A model generated the notes under the pieces. The model was not told where the DNA came from, did no database searches, and worked only from the letters and a program-made list of their open reading frames with translations. A stretch of DNA of 64,000 nucleotides from Drechslerella dactyloides (lineage: Eukaryota > Ascomycota > Orbiliomycetes > Orbiliales > Orbiliaceae): contig JAGTWJ010000007.1 in NCBI GenBank assembly GCA_020064725.1, positions 2,232,001 through 2,296,000 of the forward strand, given 5' to 3'. Of this stretch, positions 1-11,406 are shown one piece after another. A program made the translations under genes and the position numbers. Position 1 is the stretch's first letter. Each line of letters starts with the position of its first letter.

Positions 1-321
1 TAACCACCACCAAGAAGGTAAGAATCCAACGCTGCTTCACGTTGCTTTCACGTTGCCTTCGCTCTGCCCCAACCGAGCGTAACCTTCTGGAACTCCGCCT
101 GTCGTGATTACCGGGGTCTGCGCCTTTACCAATCACCGCATATATATAACAATAGCAATAGCATTGCGAGCGTCTTGCGAATTTCTTGTTTCGCTACTCT
201 TGTGCCCTTTTACACGATCAATAATCTCGCTTCGACGCTTTCCTATCTCGCAACCAGCCATTTCCCATTATATTTCCCGGTCCGCGAGCCACATATCATT
301 TTTTTCTTTTATTAACTCAAG
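1..321 (+). promoter_or_regulatory. 5' flank and leader of the FYVE-finger gene
   Basis: Non-coding, pyrimidine-rich stretch upstream of the ATG at 322. A TATATATA run lies near 139-147, about 180 bp upstream of the start, and T/C-rich tracts follow it (about 295-315), as is common in filamentous-fungal promoters and leaders. No gene is visible in it. Confidence 0.4.
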
Positions 322-1281
322 ATGCACTTCGTTACAGTCCCTCGAGATCCTCTCAACCAACCTATCATTATGGCAGCTACCACCATGCCCGCCGCCTTCA
401 CCCAGCGCACTGGAGCATACGCCTCTCAGCCCTTCCAGGTCCCGACTCCCACCCAGGCGAAGAACATCTCGCCAAACAGCACATCACCTACCTCCCCCTA
501 CAGCTCGAGCACAACCATTACCACCCCGCCACAGACGTCACCAACCACTCCGAATCCTTACCTACCACTGGCTCCTCGACAGCTCCACCCTCCAAAATGC
601 GCGATGTACAGACCCGCCGCCCTCCGTACGACGGAGAGAGCAACACTGGTTAGCAACGGCAAATCTGAGTCGTGTGACATGCCTGCGCCTGTGGTCAAGG
701 CCGCCCCAGTCAACCCACCAAAGCCGGTCCAGCCTGTCGCTACCACAGTGATAGTGATGGAGCCAACTGTCGGAAGCACCGACGAGGTCACCGGCCCGCC
801 ATCGAAGGCAAACTGGAAGGTTCGTATCTCATCTTTCTGCTTTAGTAACACCGAGCTCCGGGAAATCATAGCTAACGCCAACCTCCTTCTTCAACAGCCC
901 GATGCCGAAGCCACTGTCTGTGACTCACCAATCTGCAGCAAGTCGTTTTCCCTCTTCGATCGCCGCCACCATTGCCGTCGATGTGGCAACATCTTTTGCG
1001 CACAACACACCTCGCAGTACCTCAAACTCGACCAGAATTGCCGTTACAATGCCAACGGATACGACTCTCGAGTCTGCATCGGATGCTTCGACGAGTATAA
1101 GAGATTATGTGCAAAGAGCCGTTCCTCAAGCAGCTCTAGCTCCTCGACAGAGAGTGCCACTGCGCCCCAGCCTGCGAAGCAAATGATGACAGCGAGATAC
1201 ACGAACGACGGAACTCTGCGTGGTAGACTCAACAGCTATGTTGGTAGCTACCGTGACAACTGGTCCTGGAGCACCTTCTAG
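322..1281 (+). CDS. FYVE-type zinc finger protein
   Basis: Two exons, 322-819 and 898-1281, join to a protein of about 293 residues. Residues 1-165 are a Pro/Ser/Thr-rich, probably disordered region. A FYVE-like zinc finger follows, with WKPD at its start, the CDSPIC pair, the basic RRHHCRRC core, CAQH and a final CIGC pair. FYVE fingers bind phosphatidylinositol 3-phosphate and place proteins on endosomes or vacuoles, so an endomembrane role is inferred. The tail is Ser-rich. The intron at 820-897 (GTTCGT donor, GCTAACG branch, CAACAG acceptor) is 78 bp with no stop, so the unspliced frame is open too. Splicing joins NWK to PDAE and completes the WxxD motif of the family, which argues that it is real. 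A second ATG at 370 could be the start. The specific orthologue is unknown. Confidence 0.85.
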   Translation: MHFVTVPRDPLNQPIIMAATTMPAAFTQRTGAYASQPFQVPTPTQAKNISPNSTSPTSPYSSSTTITTPPQTSPTTPNPYLPLAPRQLHPPKCAMYRPAALRTTERATLVSNGKSESCDMPAPVVKAAPVNPPKPVQPVATTVIVMEPTVGSTDEVTGPPSKANWKVRISSFCFSNTELREIIANANLLLQQPDAEATVCDSPICSKSFSLFDRRHHCRRCGNIFCAQHTSQYLKLDQNCRYNANGYDSRVCIGCFDEYKRLCAKSRSSSSSSSSTESATAPQPAKQMMTARYTNDGTLRGRLNSYVGSYRDNWSWSTF

Positions 1282-2313
1282 TTTCCGTCATGATATGTTC
1301 TCGCTGTCATTTTGTTTTATTATTCTGTGTAGCGGATCTGGTTCTCGGTGATTTCTCTATAGCATCTGAGAGCGGCGGCGTTTTTAGTTCTGGTTTCGAT
1401 TTCCTTTCTATTTCGAGCGGGAGAGTTGTACGATACCCATACGGCAGTTGTTTCATTTCTTATTCATCAAATGTTTGTGTCCTTCGGTTGCATATGGCCC
1501 CACAGTTCTTTCTTTTTTTTCTTTCACAATCTGGCCTGCACGATTTTTTTTCTCTGACAGGTTCTCAGCGTTATTTCTGACTGTGGTTGATTATAGCCAC
1601 TATGTAGAAGTTTTGAATTTCCCATGGGATGTGCTCGCCCTACTCTTTTCGTCTTACAAGATCCTGCGCTTTCTCTTCTTGTCGCGATTACACTTTCCCG
1701 TATATGCATATAATGCCCGACTCTGTGTCCACGAAAGCAGATAGCTGATGAAAGCCTATCTTCTATCGCCTTCAATTCGATGATTCTCCTTCGTCTTCAT
1801 TCTTGAAGTTTATTGCTCTTCCGCCCGCACTTATACTGTACCTGATATTTTGATATACTAGACTGAAGAGGAGTCCGTGACATGTTATCTGCATCTACAT
1901 TATTGCCACTTGGAGTCACGGTGTGGTTTCCGCGCAAGTCAGTTCAGCTTGTACATGTACGTGTAATTATTACCAACCCATTAGTTCACAAGAACTGCAA
2001 TCGTTGTGCCCTTTCAACCTTCTTGGGAACCGTGATTACCACGTGCGTGAACAACGGGAGAAGTTTATTCACGTATGAAGTAGTGGTGTGTTGAAGCCGC
2101 AGTTGGTTGTGTAACTTACCTGTCCCGTTTGCATGGTGAACTCGCTACCACGAATCCTGCTCAGATGCGGCGCACGCATCCAACTTGAACCTCCAAAGCT
2201 TCGCATATCACCTCGCGCACCACGACATATCTACTAGGTTCTCCGCCTGCCACGAACGGCCTCGCCGACACCTTCATCGACACCCGTAAACAACTCGTAC
2301 GAGCACCGGCACC
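1282..2313. other. Intergenic: FYVE gene 3' end and PRP18 promoter
   Basis: About 1 kb with no supportable gene. The first 600 bp are T-rich and look like 3' UTR. The stretch from about 2100 to 2313 is C-rich, typical of a fungal core promoter and leader for the gene starting at 2314. Short ORFs here are low in complexity and resemble nothing I know. Confidence 0.4.
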
Positions 2314-3510
2314 ATGGACGCTTTCGCCTCCATCCTCTCCGCCGAAATGGCGAAGAAAAAGTCCGTGACAAAACCCGCCGACTCGACCGCATCCGAAAAG
2401 TCCGCCTCCAAAGAGGATACCCCGGCCACCAGCAAATACCTCCGCCGGGCGGACGTTGAGAAGGCCCGTCAGGAGCAGTATCGTGCTGAACAAGCCCGGT
2501 TGGAAGCCGAACGCACCGAACGCGCGCTCAAGAAACGCAAGGCTGAGGAGGAAGCCGCCGCCGAACGCGAGCGAGTGCTCGAGAAGCGTCAGCGGCTTCG
2601 CGAGGAGAAGCAGCGCGCCGCACAGGAAGCAGAGGCCGCTCGCCGGGCGCAGGAAACGGCCGCCGGTGCCAATGGCGACGATGACGCAAAGGACTCGCAA
2701 TCCGCCGCCGACCAGATGGACGTCGAAGCCGCGATACAGAAGCTCCGAGACCTGCAGGAACCCATCACCCTATTCGGCGAGACTCACGCGCAGCGCCTCC
2801 GTCGCATCCATAGACTGACTCATGGTGGCGGCGGTTCCTCGCCCGGCACACCCCGCCGGACGCCTTCCCCGCCCCCTCTATCCGGCGGTGAGCTGATCGT
2901 GGACCCGAAAAATGTGGCGAGCGACCCAACGTACGTGCGGCGGCAGCTGCTAGGGTGGTTCCAACTCGTCATATCAGAGTGGCAGGTTATGCTAGCGGGG
3001 CGTGATGAGGACCTGAAGGAGTCATATCAGGGCAAGCAGGCGACGGTGGCGATGACGCAGGCAATTGAGAATCTGCAGCCTCTGTTCCGGCATCTGAAGA
3101 AAGGTGACCTGGACGAGGAGATATTTGCAAAGATTGTCGAGTTGGTGGTCGAGGCGCAGGCACGGCGATACGTAAGAGCGAACGACGTCTACTTGCGGTT
3201 GAGTATCGGTAATGCGTAAGTTTCTCTCTTCCTCTCCCTCCCATTTATTGGTCCCTTCGTCGCTCGCGATTCGTTCCAGGTGCGGAGTATCGGAGGCTAA
3301 CGTAGAGTGATGATTAGTGCCTGGCCTATCGGTGTCACCATGGTTGGCATCCACGAGCGTTCCGCACGAGAAAAGCTGCACGAGAAAGGCAAGTCTGCGC
3401 ACATCATGAGCGACGAGGCGACGCGCAAGTATCTACAAAGCATCAAGCGGTGTTTAAATTTTGCGCAGACCCGGTGGCCACCAGAGGACCCCATGCAGAT
3501 TATGGGATGA
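2314..3510 (+). CDS. PRP18: Pre-mRNA-splicing factor 18
   Basis: Exons 2314-3215 and 3318-3510 give 364 residues. The intron has a GTAAGT donor, a GCTAAC branch at 3296 and a TTAG acceptor. Joining restores the family signature LSIGNAAWPIGVTMVGIH across the junction. Residues about 41-110 are a charged coiled coil. Residues 150-157 (PITLFGET) are the SFM/PRP4-like motif that PRP18 shares with PRP4. Residues about 200-355 are the helical Prp18 domain, which includes the YVRRQLLGWF and ARRYVRANDVYLRLSIG segments and the conserved loop. PRP18 acts with SLU7 in the second catalytic step of splicing, stabilising the 3' splice site and U5 snRNP interactions. The length is usual for ascomycetes. The start is the first ATG of the frame, after a C-rich leader. 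Confidence 0.96.
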
Positions 3511-3923
3511 GAAGGGTCCTTGTGGAATGGGGATATCACTGCATCTATATATCACGGGGAGTTCACATGGAGTCTGAGGATGTACCATCATTGGCTACGT
3601 TTGTATTATATATACCTATCACTACAGCATGGAAAGAACGGCGTATACTTCTTTGAGCCAACGGCGCGGAATCGTCAACGATGCTTTATATATGATTTTG
3701 GGTTATTCACATCCATTGCGGCGGGGGAGCAAAGGGATATTACCACGCCAGCGCATCCAAGTCGGGCGTGCACAACCAGTTGTTTTCGATATGTCATGTT
3801 CCGTTATCTACAGCGACAACCATCGAATCTCGCGAGGCAGTCACATAGCTTCCGCAATCCTCCCTCACGATACCCATATTTATATCCCGCAACTAAGCCT
3901 AGTATAATACAATCATAGCCCCT
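3511..3923. other. Intergenic, convergent gene ends
   Basis: About 410 bp between the stop of PRP18 (+) and the stop of the complex I subunit gene (-). It should hold the two 3' UTRs. No further gene is visible. Confidence 0.4.
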
Positions 3924-4447
3924 TCAAAACTCCTTGATGACATCCCCTCGCCGCTTCCCTCGCAGTTCATATCGGCCCTACACACATATACACATAATCA
4001 GCACCCTATTGCTCATATAACGTAGAGAGAACTTGGTAGACCGGCAATCCGCACCTCAGACCAGTAGCCCAGTCCAACCAAAGCAGCCGGGATAGCGACG
4101 ACCATCACAAAGGTAAACTTGGCGTTGTGCGGTGTCCAGCGAAAGTACTTTGGACGGGCTCGGTTCATTTCTAGACGGTGACAACGGCGGCAGGGTTAGC
4201 GCTACATCGCGGGCAGGGTCGATTGGTCTATCGCGCCATCGGCAGTATCGTCAGGTTCGACGACGGGGTACGAGGAGTAGGCGTACCATCCCATTTTAAC
4301 AGTGCCGGGTCGTAAGCTGCAGCGGAGATACGATAACCGTGTATGACGTTAGTTAGCGGTGCCATTCTCAAGCCAAGATTGCGGAACGATCGCGGGACGG
4401 GGGGCGAGAGGGAAATCGGTACCCGGATGGTCACCGTTGCCGGCCAT
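3924..4447 (-). CDS. Complex I small accessory subunit, NDUFB4/B15-like
   Basis: Four exons on the minus strand (4423-4447, 4287-4316, 4055-4170, 3924-3977) join in frame to 74 residues. The first two exons are only 25 and 30 nt. The protein starts MAGNGDHPAYDPALLKWDE, has the KYFRWTPHNAK segment before one membrane helix (about residues 33-52), and ends YELRGKRRGDVIKEF. This pattern (short acidic N terminus, xxFRWTPR, one helix, basic RGKxRGDxI tail) is what I know of the small fungal NADH:ubiquinone oxidoreductase subunit related to NDUFB4/B15, a single-pass inner-membrane protein of complex I. Each intron has a branch site (CTAAC, CTAAC, CTGAT). No single ORF longer than 60 codons exposes this gene. 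That it is a gene is well supported; the exact subunit name is a family-based inference. Confidence 0.82.
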
Positions 4448-4979
4448 GTTGGCGGTGTATCGTGTATTCGGAGGAGACGGTCGTGATTGGGCCTTGCAGG
4501 ACTGGCGAGCGCAGAGAGGTGATGTTGCTGTGAGGAACCTCGGAGGTTGAGAGAGCATGCGAAGCGAGGCGAGAAACATGCTGGACACAGCACAACGCAA
4601 TCCTCGCAGTGGCAGTGGTCGTCTCTATAGGGCTTCGAATCGGAACTACATGTATCCACATGCACACACGTATCTTGCATTCTACGGAGCACGAGGCTGA
4701 CTGGATATTGGCAAAATAGAAGGTAATTATATATATGCAAATTCCGGATTACTAGTTAATATTGAAGTACACGCAATAATATAAGCAAGAAATCCAAGAC
4801 GCCGCAAAGCAATACAGATGGCGAAAATAGATACACTCTCAAATTATTCAATATCCATGCAAGGCTCTGAAGCGAATGTGTAACGGAAGGACAGGTGTAA
4901 CATGGCACTAAATCCCGGCTTCGGGATAGATACACTCATGAATGCCCAAGATTCAAACCTCTCCTCATAGGATGCTTTC
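4448..4979. other. Intergenic: promoter of the complex I subunit gene and 3' end of the oxygenase gene
   Basis: About 530 bp. The left half is upstream of the minus-strand start at 4447. The right half (4700-4979) is AT-richer and fits the 3' UTR of the oxygenase gene. No gene seen. Confidence 0.4.
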
Positions 4980-6903
4980 TCAAATCGAGACAGCCGTCGT
5001 CATACCGTTTCCGAGGAAGGTACCATGGAAGCCGAAGCTCACGACGGTTTCCATCTCCGCCCTCGCGATCTCGGTCAGATTCTTTGCGTCTAGCATCAAC
5101 AGGTAACTCTTCTCCGCGGAACCGTCGAGAACAACGGTGAGCAACACCCCGTCATCCTCGTCCGTGCCATTCGGGTTAGCGACGAAGATCGGCTCGCTAG
5201 GCGAGTGGCCATGCTGCTCCCAGTACGTCGCCTTGCGAGTTTCGGTATCGTACTTCACGATCCCGTCCACCCATGCGGACTTGGCGCGGATGGCTATCGC
5301 GTAGGCGTACCTGTGCCGCTTGGTAATGTAGCCCGGGTTGATGACCGGCAGCTCCATGCCGAGATGCTCTTGGAAGTCCACGCCTGCCGCACGAATCGTT
5401 GCGTCCGGAGTCTCCGGGACGGTCAATCTGAAGCGGGAATAGAATGATTTGAATTTCGCAATCGACCCGGCTGCTTCTGGCGACGTGGACTTCATGCACG
5501 AGTAGTAGAGCGTGTGGATGACGTCGAGATTCTCATACGTCACCACGTCCAAGACGACGTCATTCCCTTCGTCGTACGCATTGACCGAGTGGAAGGCAAA
5601 GAAGGCGTCGGCTTCGAAGGTAGCGACGAGGCCCTTCTCTCCGGTACGGTCCACGACGAAGAACTTCGCCTTGTTCGTTGGGTCGAATGGGGCGAGTGCG
5701 TCGACGATGTTCCTGGTCCATACGATCTTTGCGCCGCCCCATGAGAACTTGGAGCTCCAGACGCAGAGAATTACGTACTTCTCGGAAAGAAAGAGGGAAT
5801 GAATGTAGGATGCGTTCGCGCCGCCGAATTTAGCAAGGATCTTGCAGTCGCCCTCTGGTGCCACTTTGAACAACTGGTATTCCGGCGGACCGTTCATTCG
5901 CAGATTGTAGTTGAACAACTCGCCGGTCGTCGGACAAGTACGGGCGTGGGAGGCTGAGCCCTGGCCATTGAGATCCGGATGGAGGACGGTCTGCTTTGCG
6001 ACGCCAAGTGGCTCGAGGGTCTCTGGATCGATTGACTGGAAAGAGCTGTGATCCGTTTTGACGGTGAGTGTGGTGACTCCGCGGTGACCGCTCACACCGT
6101 TCTCGCTGGCAGGAACACCCGCGAACTTTTGCGAACCGGGCATGTTCACCGACATTGTTACGCTGATGTTTTGAGCGCTGGGGTGCTCGGTACCGGCCAT
6201 GCCTTGCATTGTGATGAGAGGAGATTGTCGGAAGCTGCTCATGAACTTTCGGAAGAACCCTTCGCAGGGGTCTTTCTTCTGGCCAAAGCTGTAGCAATCC
6301 TTATCCCCGGTCTTCTTAACGTACTCGAGTAACTCGTCGCAGCCATGGCGGGACCGATAGTTGACTTTGCCATCAGCACCGATCTCAAAGCGATGGTTCA
6401 GCGCGAAGCCATCGAACCAGTGATCGATTTTGTAGACTCCCTTAGTTGTCTCGACTCTGTCGCCGCCGGGACCTGTACGGTACAATACACCACTGACGAT
6501 AATGTTAGAGTGTGTTCGTATATCAAGAGTTGAGCGTGGGTTTGCATTCCATACCGGACATAGTCGGGGATCGTGCCGGTGACCTTTAGATCGACGGGGT
6601 CTCGAACCTCGTCCTGCCAGTCAAACTAAGAGTTGATGGGTTAGCACGTTACTCCCACGTGCCGTGGATGATTGAACATACTCCAGGATCATTATACCAA
6701 TCATTATATGCTGCGACCTTTGCCTCTTCTAGTTTCTTTGCCACGCTTTTCATACCCCAACTCTTCCGACGGCTTGCCTTTTCGTTCGACACGTTATCCA
6801 ACTTCGTCATTTTGGACGACGTCGACTGTAAATTATGAGCGGAAGTTGAAACCGGTCGGCCTAGCCTGGACCGCAGCGTGGTCGAGATAAGGTGTTTCTG
6901 CAT
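4980..6903 (-). CDS. Carotenoid cleavage oxygenase (RPE65/CCD family)
   Basis: Exons 6682-6903, 6555-6625 and 4980-6492 give 601 residues. The introns are 56 and 62 bp. The join reads DYVR-GVLYRTGPGGD, the conserved N-terminal segment of fungal members, followed by DHWFDGFALNHRFEI. The four histidines that bind the catalytic Fe(II) in this beta-propeller family appear at about residues 280 (SASHART), 329 (YIHS), 399 (FHSVNAYDE) and 587 (FGFHGTFLG), so the enzyme looks intact. Known fungal relatives cleave torulene, beta-carotene or stilbenes with O2; I cannot tell the substrate. The N-terminal 35 residues are rich in Arg, Ser and Thr and poor in acidic residues, like a mitochondrial presequence, and an internal Met follows at SSKMTKLDN. 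Translation could start at either. No other carotenoid genes lie nearby. Confidence 0.92.
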
Positions 6904-8523
6904 TTTGAGCAAGTTAGAGCCATGATATCATGACGGCCCGGTCGTGGCATTTTGTATGAGTGAATTGAGAAGGAAGGGTTATAAATACATTGGTAAGAAG
7001 ACACTTAAATAAGTGCTGGCAGAATCCTGAGTAAGGTTTACCACGAGAGTGGATCGGGCTTCTCCAACTGGGAAAAGTGCTGCCTGATATAATATGCAAG
7101 AGATAATATCAGATGGGATATAGGAAATAGGGTTCTTAACGGCCACTATATAAGCGGCTGATAGGCTGGCTAAAGCCCGCTTGGCTTTGATATATAAAAA
7201 ATTGCGGAAATTGTACCTGAAGCTGACGAGTCTAATTGGACAAAGTGCGTTGAATGTGGTAGTCTGGGAAAGGTCAATTTGCGGATACCGTTGACGAATA
7301 CTTATACCATTTGCGCACACTCAGACGACATCATGATCCGGCAGGTTGAAGAGCAGCAAGGTTTAGTCGGGCCAACTAGCGGAGGGTATTGAGTCCGTCT
7401 CTCGCTAACTAGCGAGAAAGATAGTCCAGAATTGAACAATCCGTAGAATGCAATAACCTCCGCCCTTATATCGAATGGTGAAATGGACCGAAACATGCTG
7501 CTCCTCTACCTTTCGGATCACTAATGCAGGACGGCCTGGACCTAAAAGTCCCTCCGCACGAGGCTGAGGCGACTGGTGTCATAGAGGTCATTCGCATGCA
7601 CCCCTGTTTTCCCAGCAGGCGTGGCCGCCACCTCGCTATAGGAAGATGGCGATTGGCAATCGACCTCATTGTTGTCATAGCCCTGGAATTAGATCGCGCT
7701 CGATTGACCGCGAGATCTAACCGATGCAATGAGCGTACACCGTAGAATCATCCGTAGATATAATTCCGATTGCTCCGTGAGCATTGTCTGTCATCGTAGC
7801 AACGAGGTCAACAGACGCCCGTCGGCCAACTGCGATACTTCGGCAACGGTGCCCCAGCGGTGCATTGTCTGTGGGCCCCTTCAAATGCTGCCGCCCACAT
7901 CTAGACACTTCTGAAGCTAGAGTGGAGCTGACATTCTTAGCCTGAACGCGCGAATTCCGAATAGGAACATTCGCCGATTTCGAGAACAAAGCGACTGAGC
8001 TGTGCGTATCAGTTAGCGAGTTGAACAGAAGGTCAATGTGGAGATACATATATCGTCACGAACATACCAAGCCTGCGTTTCAAGAGTGCTGTTCGCTAGA
8101 TGCTAAACCGGTTGAATACCAGAGTCCCTTCCATCGCTTCCAGAGCCAATTACGAAGGCTCCGTTTCGGGTTTCCAATTGGCCCGCCTGCATAGCACCTG
8201 GCCAATCATAAGGCGGCACAAGCGAGAACCAGCCCTTGGCTTTCGCGGGCGTTGTCGACACGCGAGAAAAAAACTCCGCCTGTTAGAATTCGCTAATCCG
8301 CAGTTCTGGCATGCATATTGATGTTGCTTGCTTGCTCTTTCACTCCGTCACGCTGCTGAAACAAGCAGGCGACTGCAATCGGAGCCGGCCCTCGGGATAG
8401 GGCTCGCCAGTTAGGTTTGTGTTCGAGAATTAGCTGTGGTCGTCATTGTTGGCGAAAGCAACGGAGCCGAGGTTTGTTGTCGCTGGGAAGAACTTTCACA
8501 CGCGTTCGCACAAGACACGAGTA
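6904..8523. other. Intergenic, divergent promoters
   Basis: About 1.6 kb between the divergent starts of the oxygenase gene (6903, -) and PUS7 (8524, +). I see short unrelated ORFs only, some opening at GTG or TTG, with no domain or splice pattern that links them. No tRNA-like structure was noticed. It probably holds promoters for both genes. Confidence 0.35.
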
Positions 8524-10905
8524 ATGTCCTCCCATCGAAACCTCGAGGACGCGGAACCAGCACCGCCCGCGAAGCGCCTCAAGTCGGAAACTTCTAGCGA
8601 TCCGTCATCCGCGAAATCGATTGGCAGGGTCGAGAAGCCCGTTCGTAGGGAGGAAAGCGCTGGTATCACAGAATTCCTTTGTCCGGATCCTCCCGGCTTC
8701 CAAGGGCTGCTGAAACAGAGGTAAGAAGAGGCGCAAACGTTCCTGAAGCGAGGACGTAACGAGGGCTGACACGTCGTCTCTGGTTGTAGATACACGGACT
8801 TCTTAGTCAACGAGATTGATAAAGATGGGAACGTCCTCAAGCTCAAAGCGCTGCATTTTGAGAAGAAACGGGACGATGCACAGCCTCCGACAGAAACCAA
8901 GACCCAATCAAATACACCGGTAACCGACTTTACGGGCGTCGTTGGGAGTTCGAATGGACTCGCGAAAGCCGCGGGGGTGGGATCTGAGTCTAGACCTGAG
9001 AGGTCGGAGTTAGAGGCCAGAGGTGCAGGGGCACGCGAGGATGTAGCACCATCAGCCGACGAAGTGAAGCCTTTCGAGGTAAGTGATTCCTGATGCGCGA
9101 AGCACGGTGACAAATTTCCCGCTAACGTGCATCTGCCTTTGCAGCTGGAAGATGCAGATCGGGCCCTGTTGGTATCCTGGCTCGGGTCTGAGATCACCTG
9201 CAGCCTCGTCAAGCTCTACAACGATATACTGGCCATCGAACGAGAAATCAAACCGAACTATAAGATTGTCACCCCAGAGACAAAGCTCGTGTCTCCGAAG
9301 CCAATCGACGATAAAGATGCACGCTCGCTTCTGCACCGAGCCATCCGTAGCACGTTTTCGGGCAAGATCCAGTCTAGCACAACCGATGAATGCAACATTG
9401 AGCTCTGGGCTACAAGGATCAGTGGCCCCAAGTCAGGGCGGGATGGGAACAGAAGAGAGCAGCGTCAGCCCATAGAATCATGGGATGCTCTTGGAGGAGA
9501 GTATCTGCATTTTAATCTCTACAAGGAGAACAAAGATACAATGGAGTGTCTGGGTCTCCTGGGGAAGTTCTTAAAGGTGCCGCCCAAGCTCTTCAAGTTT
9601 GCCGGGACAAAGGACCGAAGAGCCGTGACGGTTCAGAGGGTTTCTGCGCACAAACTGAAAGCTGAGAAACTGGCAGCGATAAACCCCAAGTTGAAAGGGC
9701 TGAAAGTTGGCGACTTTGAGTACAAGCCCTACTCTCTAGAACTTGGAGATCTCAATGGCAATGAGTTCAAGATCACTCTGAGAGATTGCGCTGTGCCAGA
9801 AGGCGCTGATATAAACCAGATTGTTGATCAGAGCGTTTCGGTGCTCCGAGAGAAAGGCTTCATTAACTATTATGGTATGCAGCGCTTCGGGACATTCGCA
9901 GTCAGTAACCACGAGATTGGCATATCCATGCTCCTTGGGGACTGGAAGAAGGCCGTCTACCAGATCATGGCTTATGATGACCAGTCTCTTGAAACTGCCC
10001 CTCGGGAGGAAAAGCAGCGAGCCGAAGCCTGCAGGCTATGGTTCGAGGACCCAACGTCTTCGAAGCAGGCTGCAGAAGCAGTAAAGCTCATGCCGCATAA
10101 ATTCCTATCAGAAACTTCGATTCTCAGGTGGCTCAGCAAGCCCAATGAAGCTGGGAACTACCTTGCCGCGTTACAAAAAATACCTAGGAACCTGCGGTTG
10201 ATGTTTGTTCACGCATACCAAAGCTATGTCTGGAATACTGTTGCCAGTGAGAGGTTGAAACGTTACGGGACTGATATTAGACCAGGGGATCTTGTTGTGA
10301 TGTCCTCGGAAGAAGTCGCCGCTTCAAAACCAGTTGCTGCTCTGGATGAGGAGGTGCCAGCGCCGGAACCTGATGAAGATCAGTTCATGCGTGCAAGGCC
10401 AGTGACCGAGGAGGAGATCGTGTCGGGTCAGTATACTATCTACGACACTGTGATCCCATCACCGGGCTGGGATATCGTCTATCCTCAGAATGACCTTCGA
10501 GATCTGTATGTTGAGGTGATGGGAAAAGATGGACTGGACCCGTTCAACATGGTCCGTAATCAGAAAGAAATCAGCATGGCGGGGCACTATCGCCGCCTCC
10601 TCTACAAGCCCGAGAAGGTTACTTGGGAAATCAAACGATACGAAGGATTCCTTGACCAGTTGGTTGAAACCGACCTGATGTATGTCCAGCGACAGCGCGA
10701 GAGGGGCAAAGGGAAGCTTCTGACGAGGGATGAGGGGCTAGTACAGGAAGCAGTTACCAACCCCACTGGCTCCAGAACCGCCGTCATCATCGAACTGAGG
10801 CTGGGTACGAGCCAGTATGCAACGATGGCGCTTCGTGAGCTGACCAAGGGCGGTATTTTGACGCACCTTGCGCAGAACCAGCAAAACGCCACGGCAGAAG
10901 CTTAA
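8524..10905 (+). CDS. PUS7: tRNA/snRNA/mRNA pseudouridine synthase 7
   Basis: Exons 8524-8720, 8790-9078 and 9145-10905 give 748 residues. Both introns have clear branch sites (CTGAC, CTAAC). TruD-family signatures are present: KFAGTKDRRAVTVQ at about residue 313, with the catalytic Asp near 319; NYYGMQRFG near 403; and HAYQSYVWN in the C-terminal half. PUS7 isomerises uridine to pseudouridine in U2 and 5S RNA, several tRNAs and mRNAs, mainly in the nucleus. Residues 1-45 are charged and probably disordered. The segment around exon 2 (residues about 95-160) is a low-complexity insert common in eukaryotic TruD proteins. The frame opens upstream at a TTG, but the first ATG is 8524. Confidence 0.96.
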
Positions 10906-11406
10906 TGGTTTCAATGCCTGGCATACACCTATGTATATTATTGCGCGGACTTCCTCTATGTATATTATAGTTACGGTCCTCATAGGCATTTGAGGCACTT
11001 TGATGTCAGTTTCGTTCTCACAGTAAATGTCATTAGTAGGTTCAGTTCCCAGCGCGGAAAAGGCCGATACGCGATCCGGCGCAAACCTTGTGCCAGGATC
11101 TTCGGCAAGATCTCAGATGCAAGCCTCTTCCTCCACAGAGACGGACCCATGTTCGAGGGTACACAGTAAGCATGCATCGGGCAGCTCGAGCCTATCAGAA
11201 ACGGCCAGTCGCGGGAGGCAAGCGCATCTAAATCTGACAAATCTGAGCTCGAGGAGAACAATGCAGGTATCATTCTGATCTTTAAATCTCTTCCCCGGCT
11301 CAGTCGACTGCCTTTCGATGTATAGGATATAATCCACGGCCTCGCCAGACTGCTCAACCGTTCTTGAGTTGGTGTATACACCGGCACCCCGTCGGCCCAG
11401 TTGAAC
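10906..11406. other. Intergenic: 3' UTR of PUS7 and promoter of MOCS1
   Basis: About 500 bp between two genes in the same direction. TATATTAT/TATATTATAG stretches at 10,930-10,970 fit a PUS7 polyadenylation region. The remainder is presumed promoter. No gene is supported. Confidence 0.4.

Noticed and set aside
8446..8523. Upstream extension of PUS7
   Set aside because: That stretch opens at TTG and lacks an ATG; the first ATG is 8,524.
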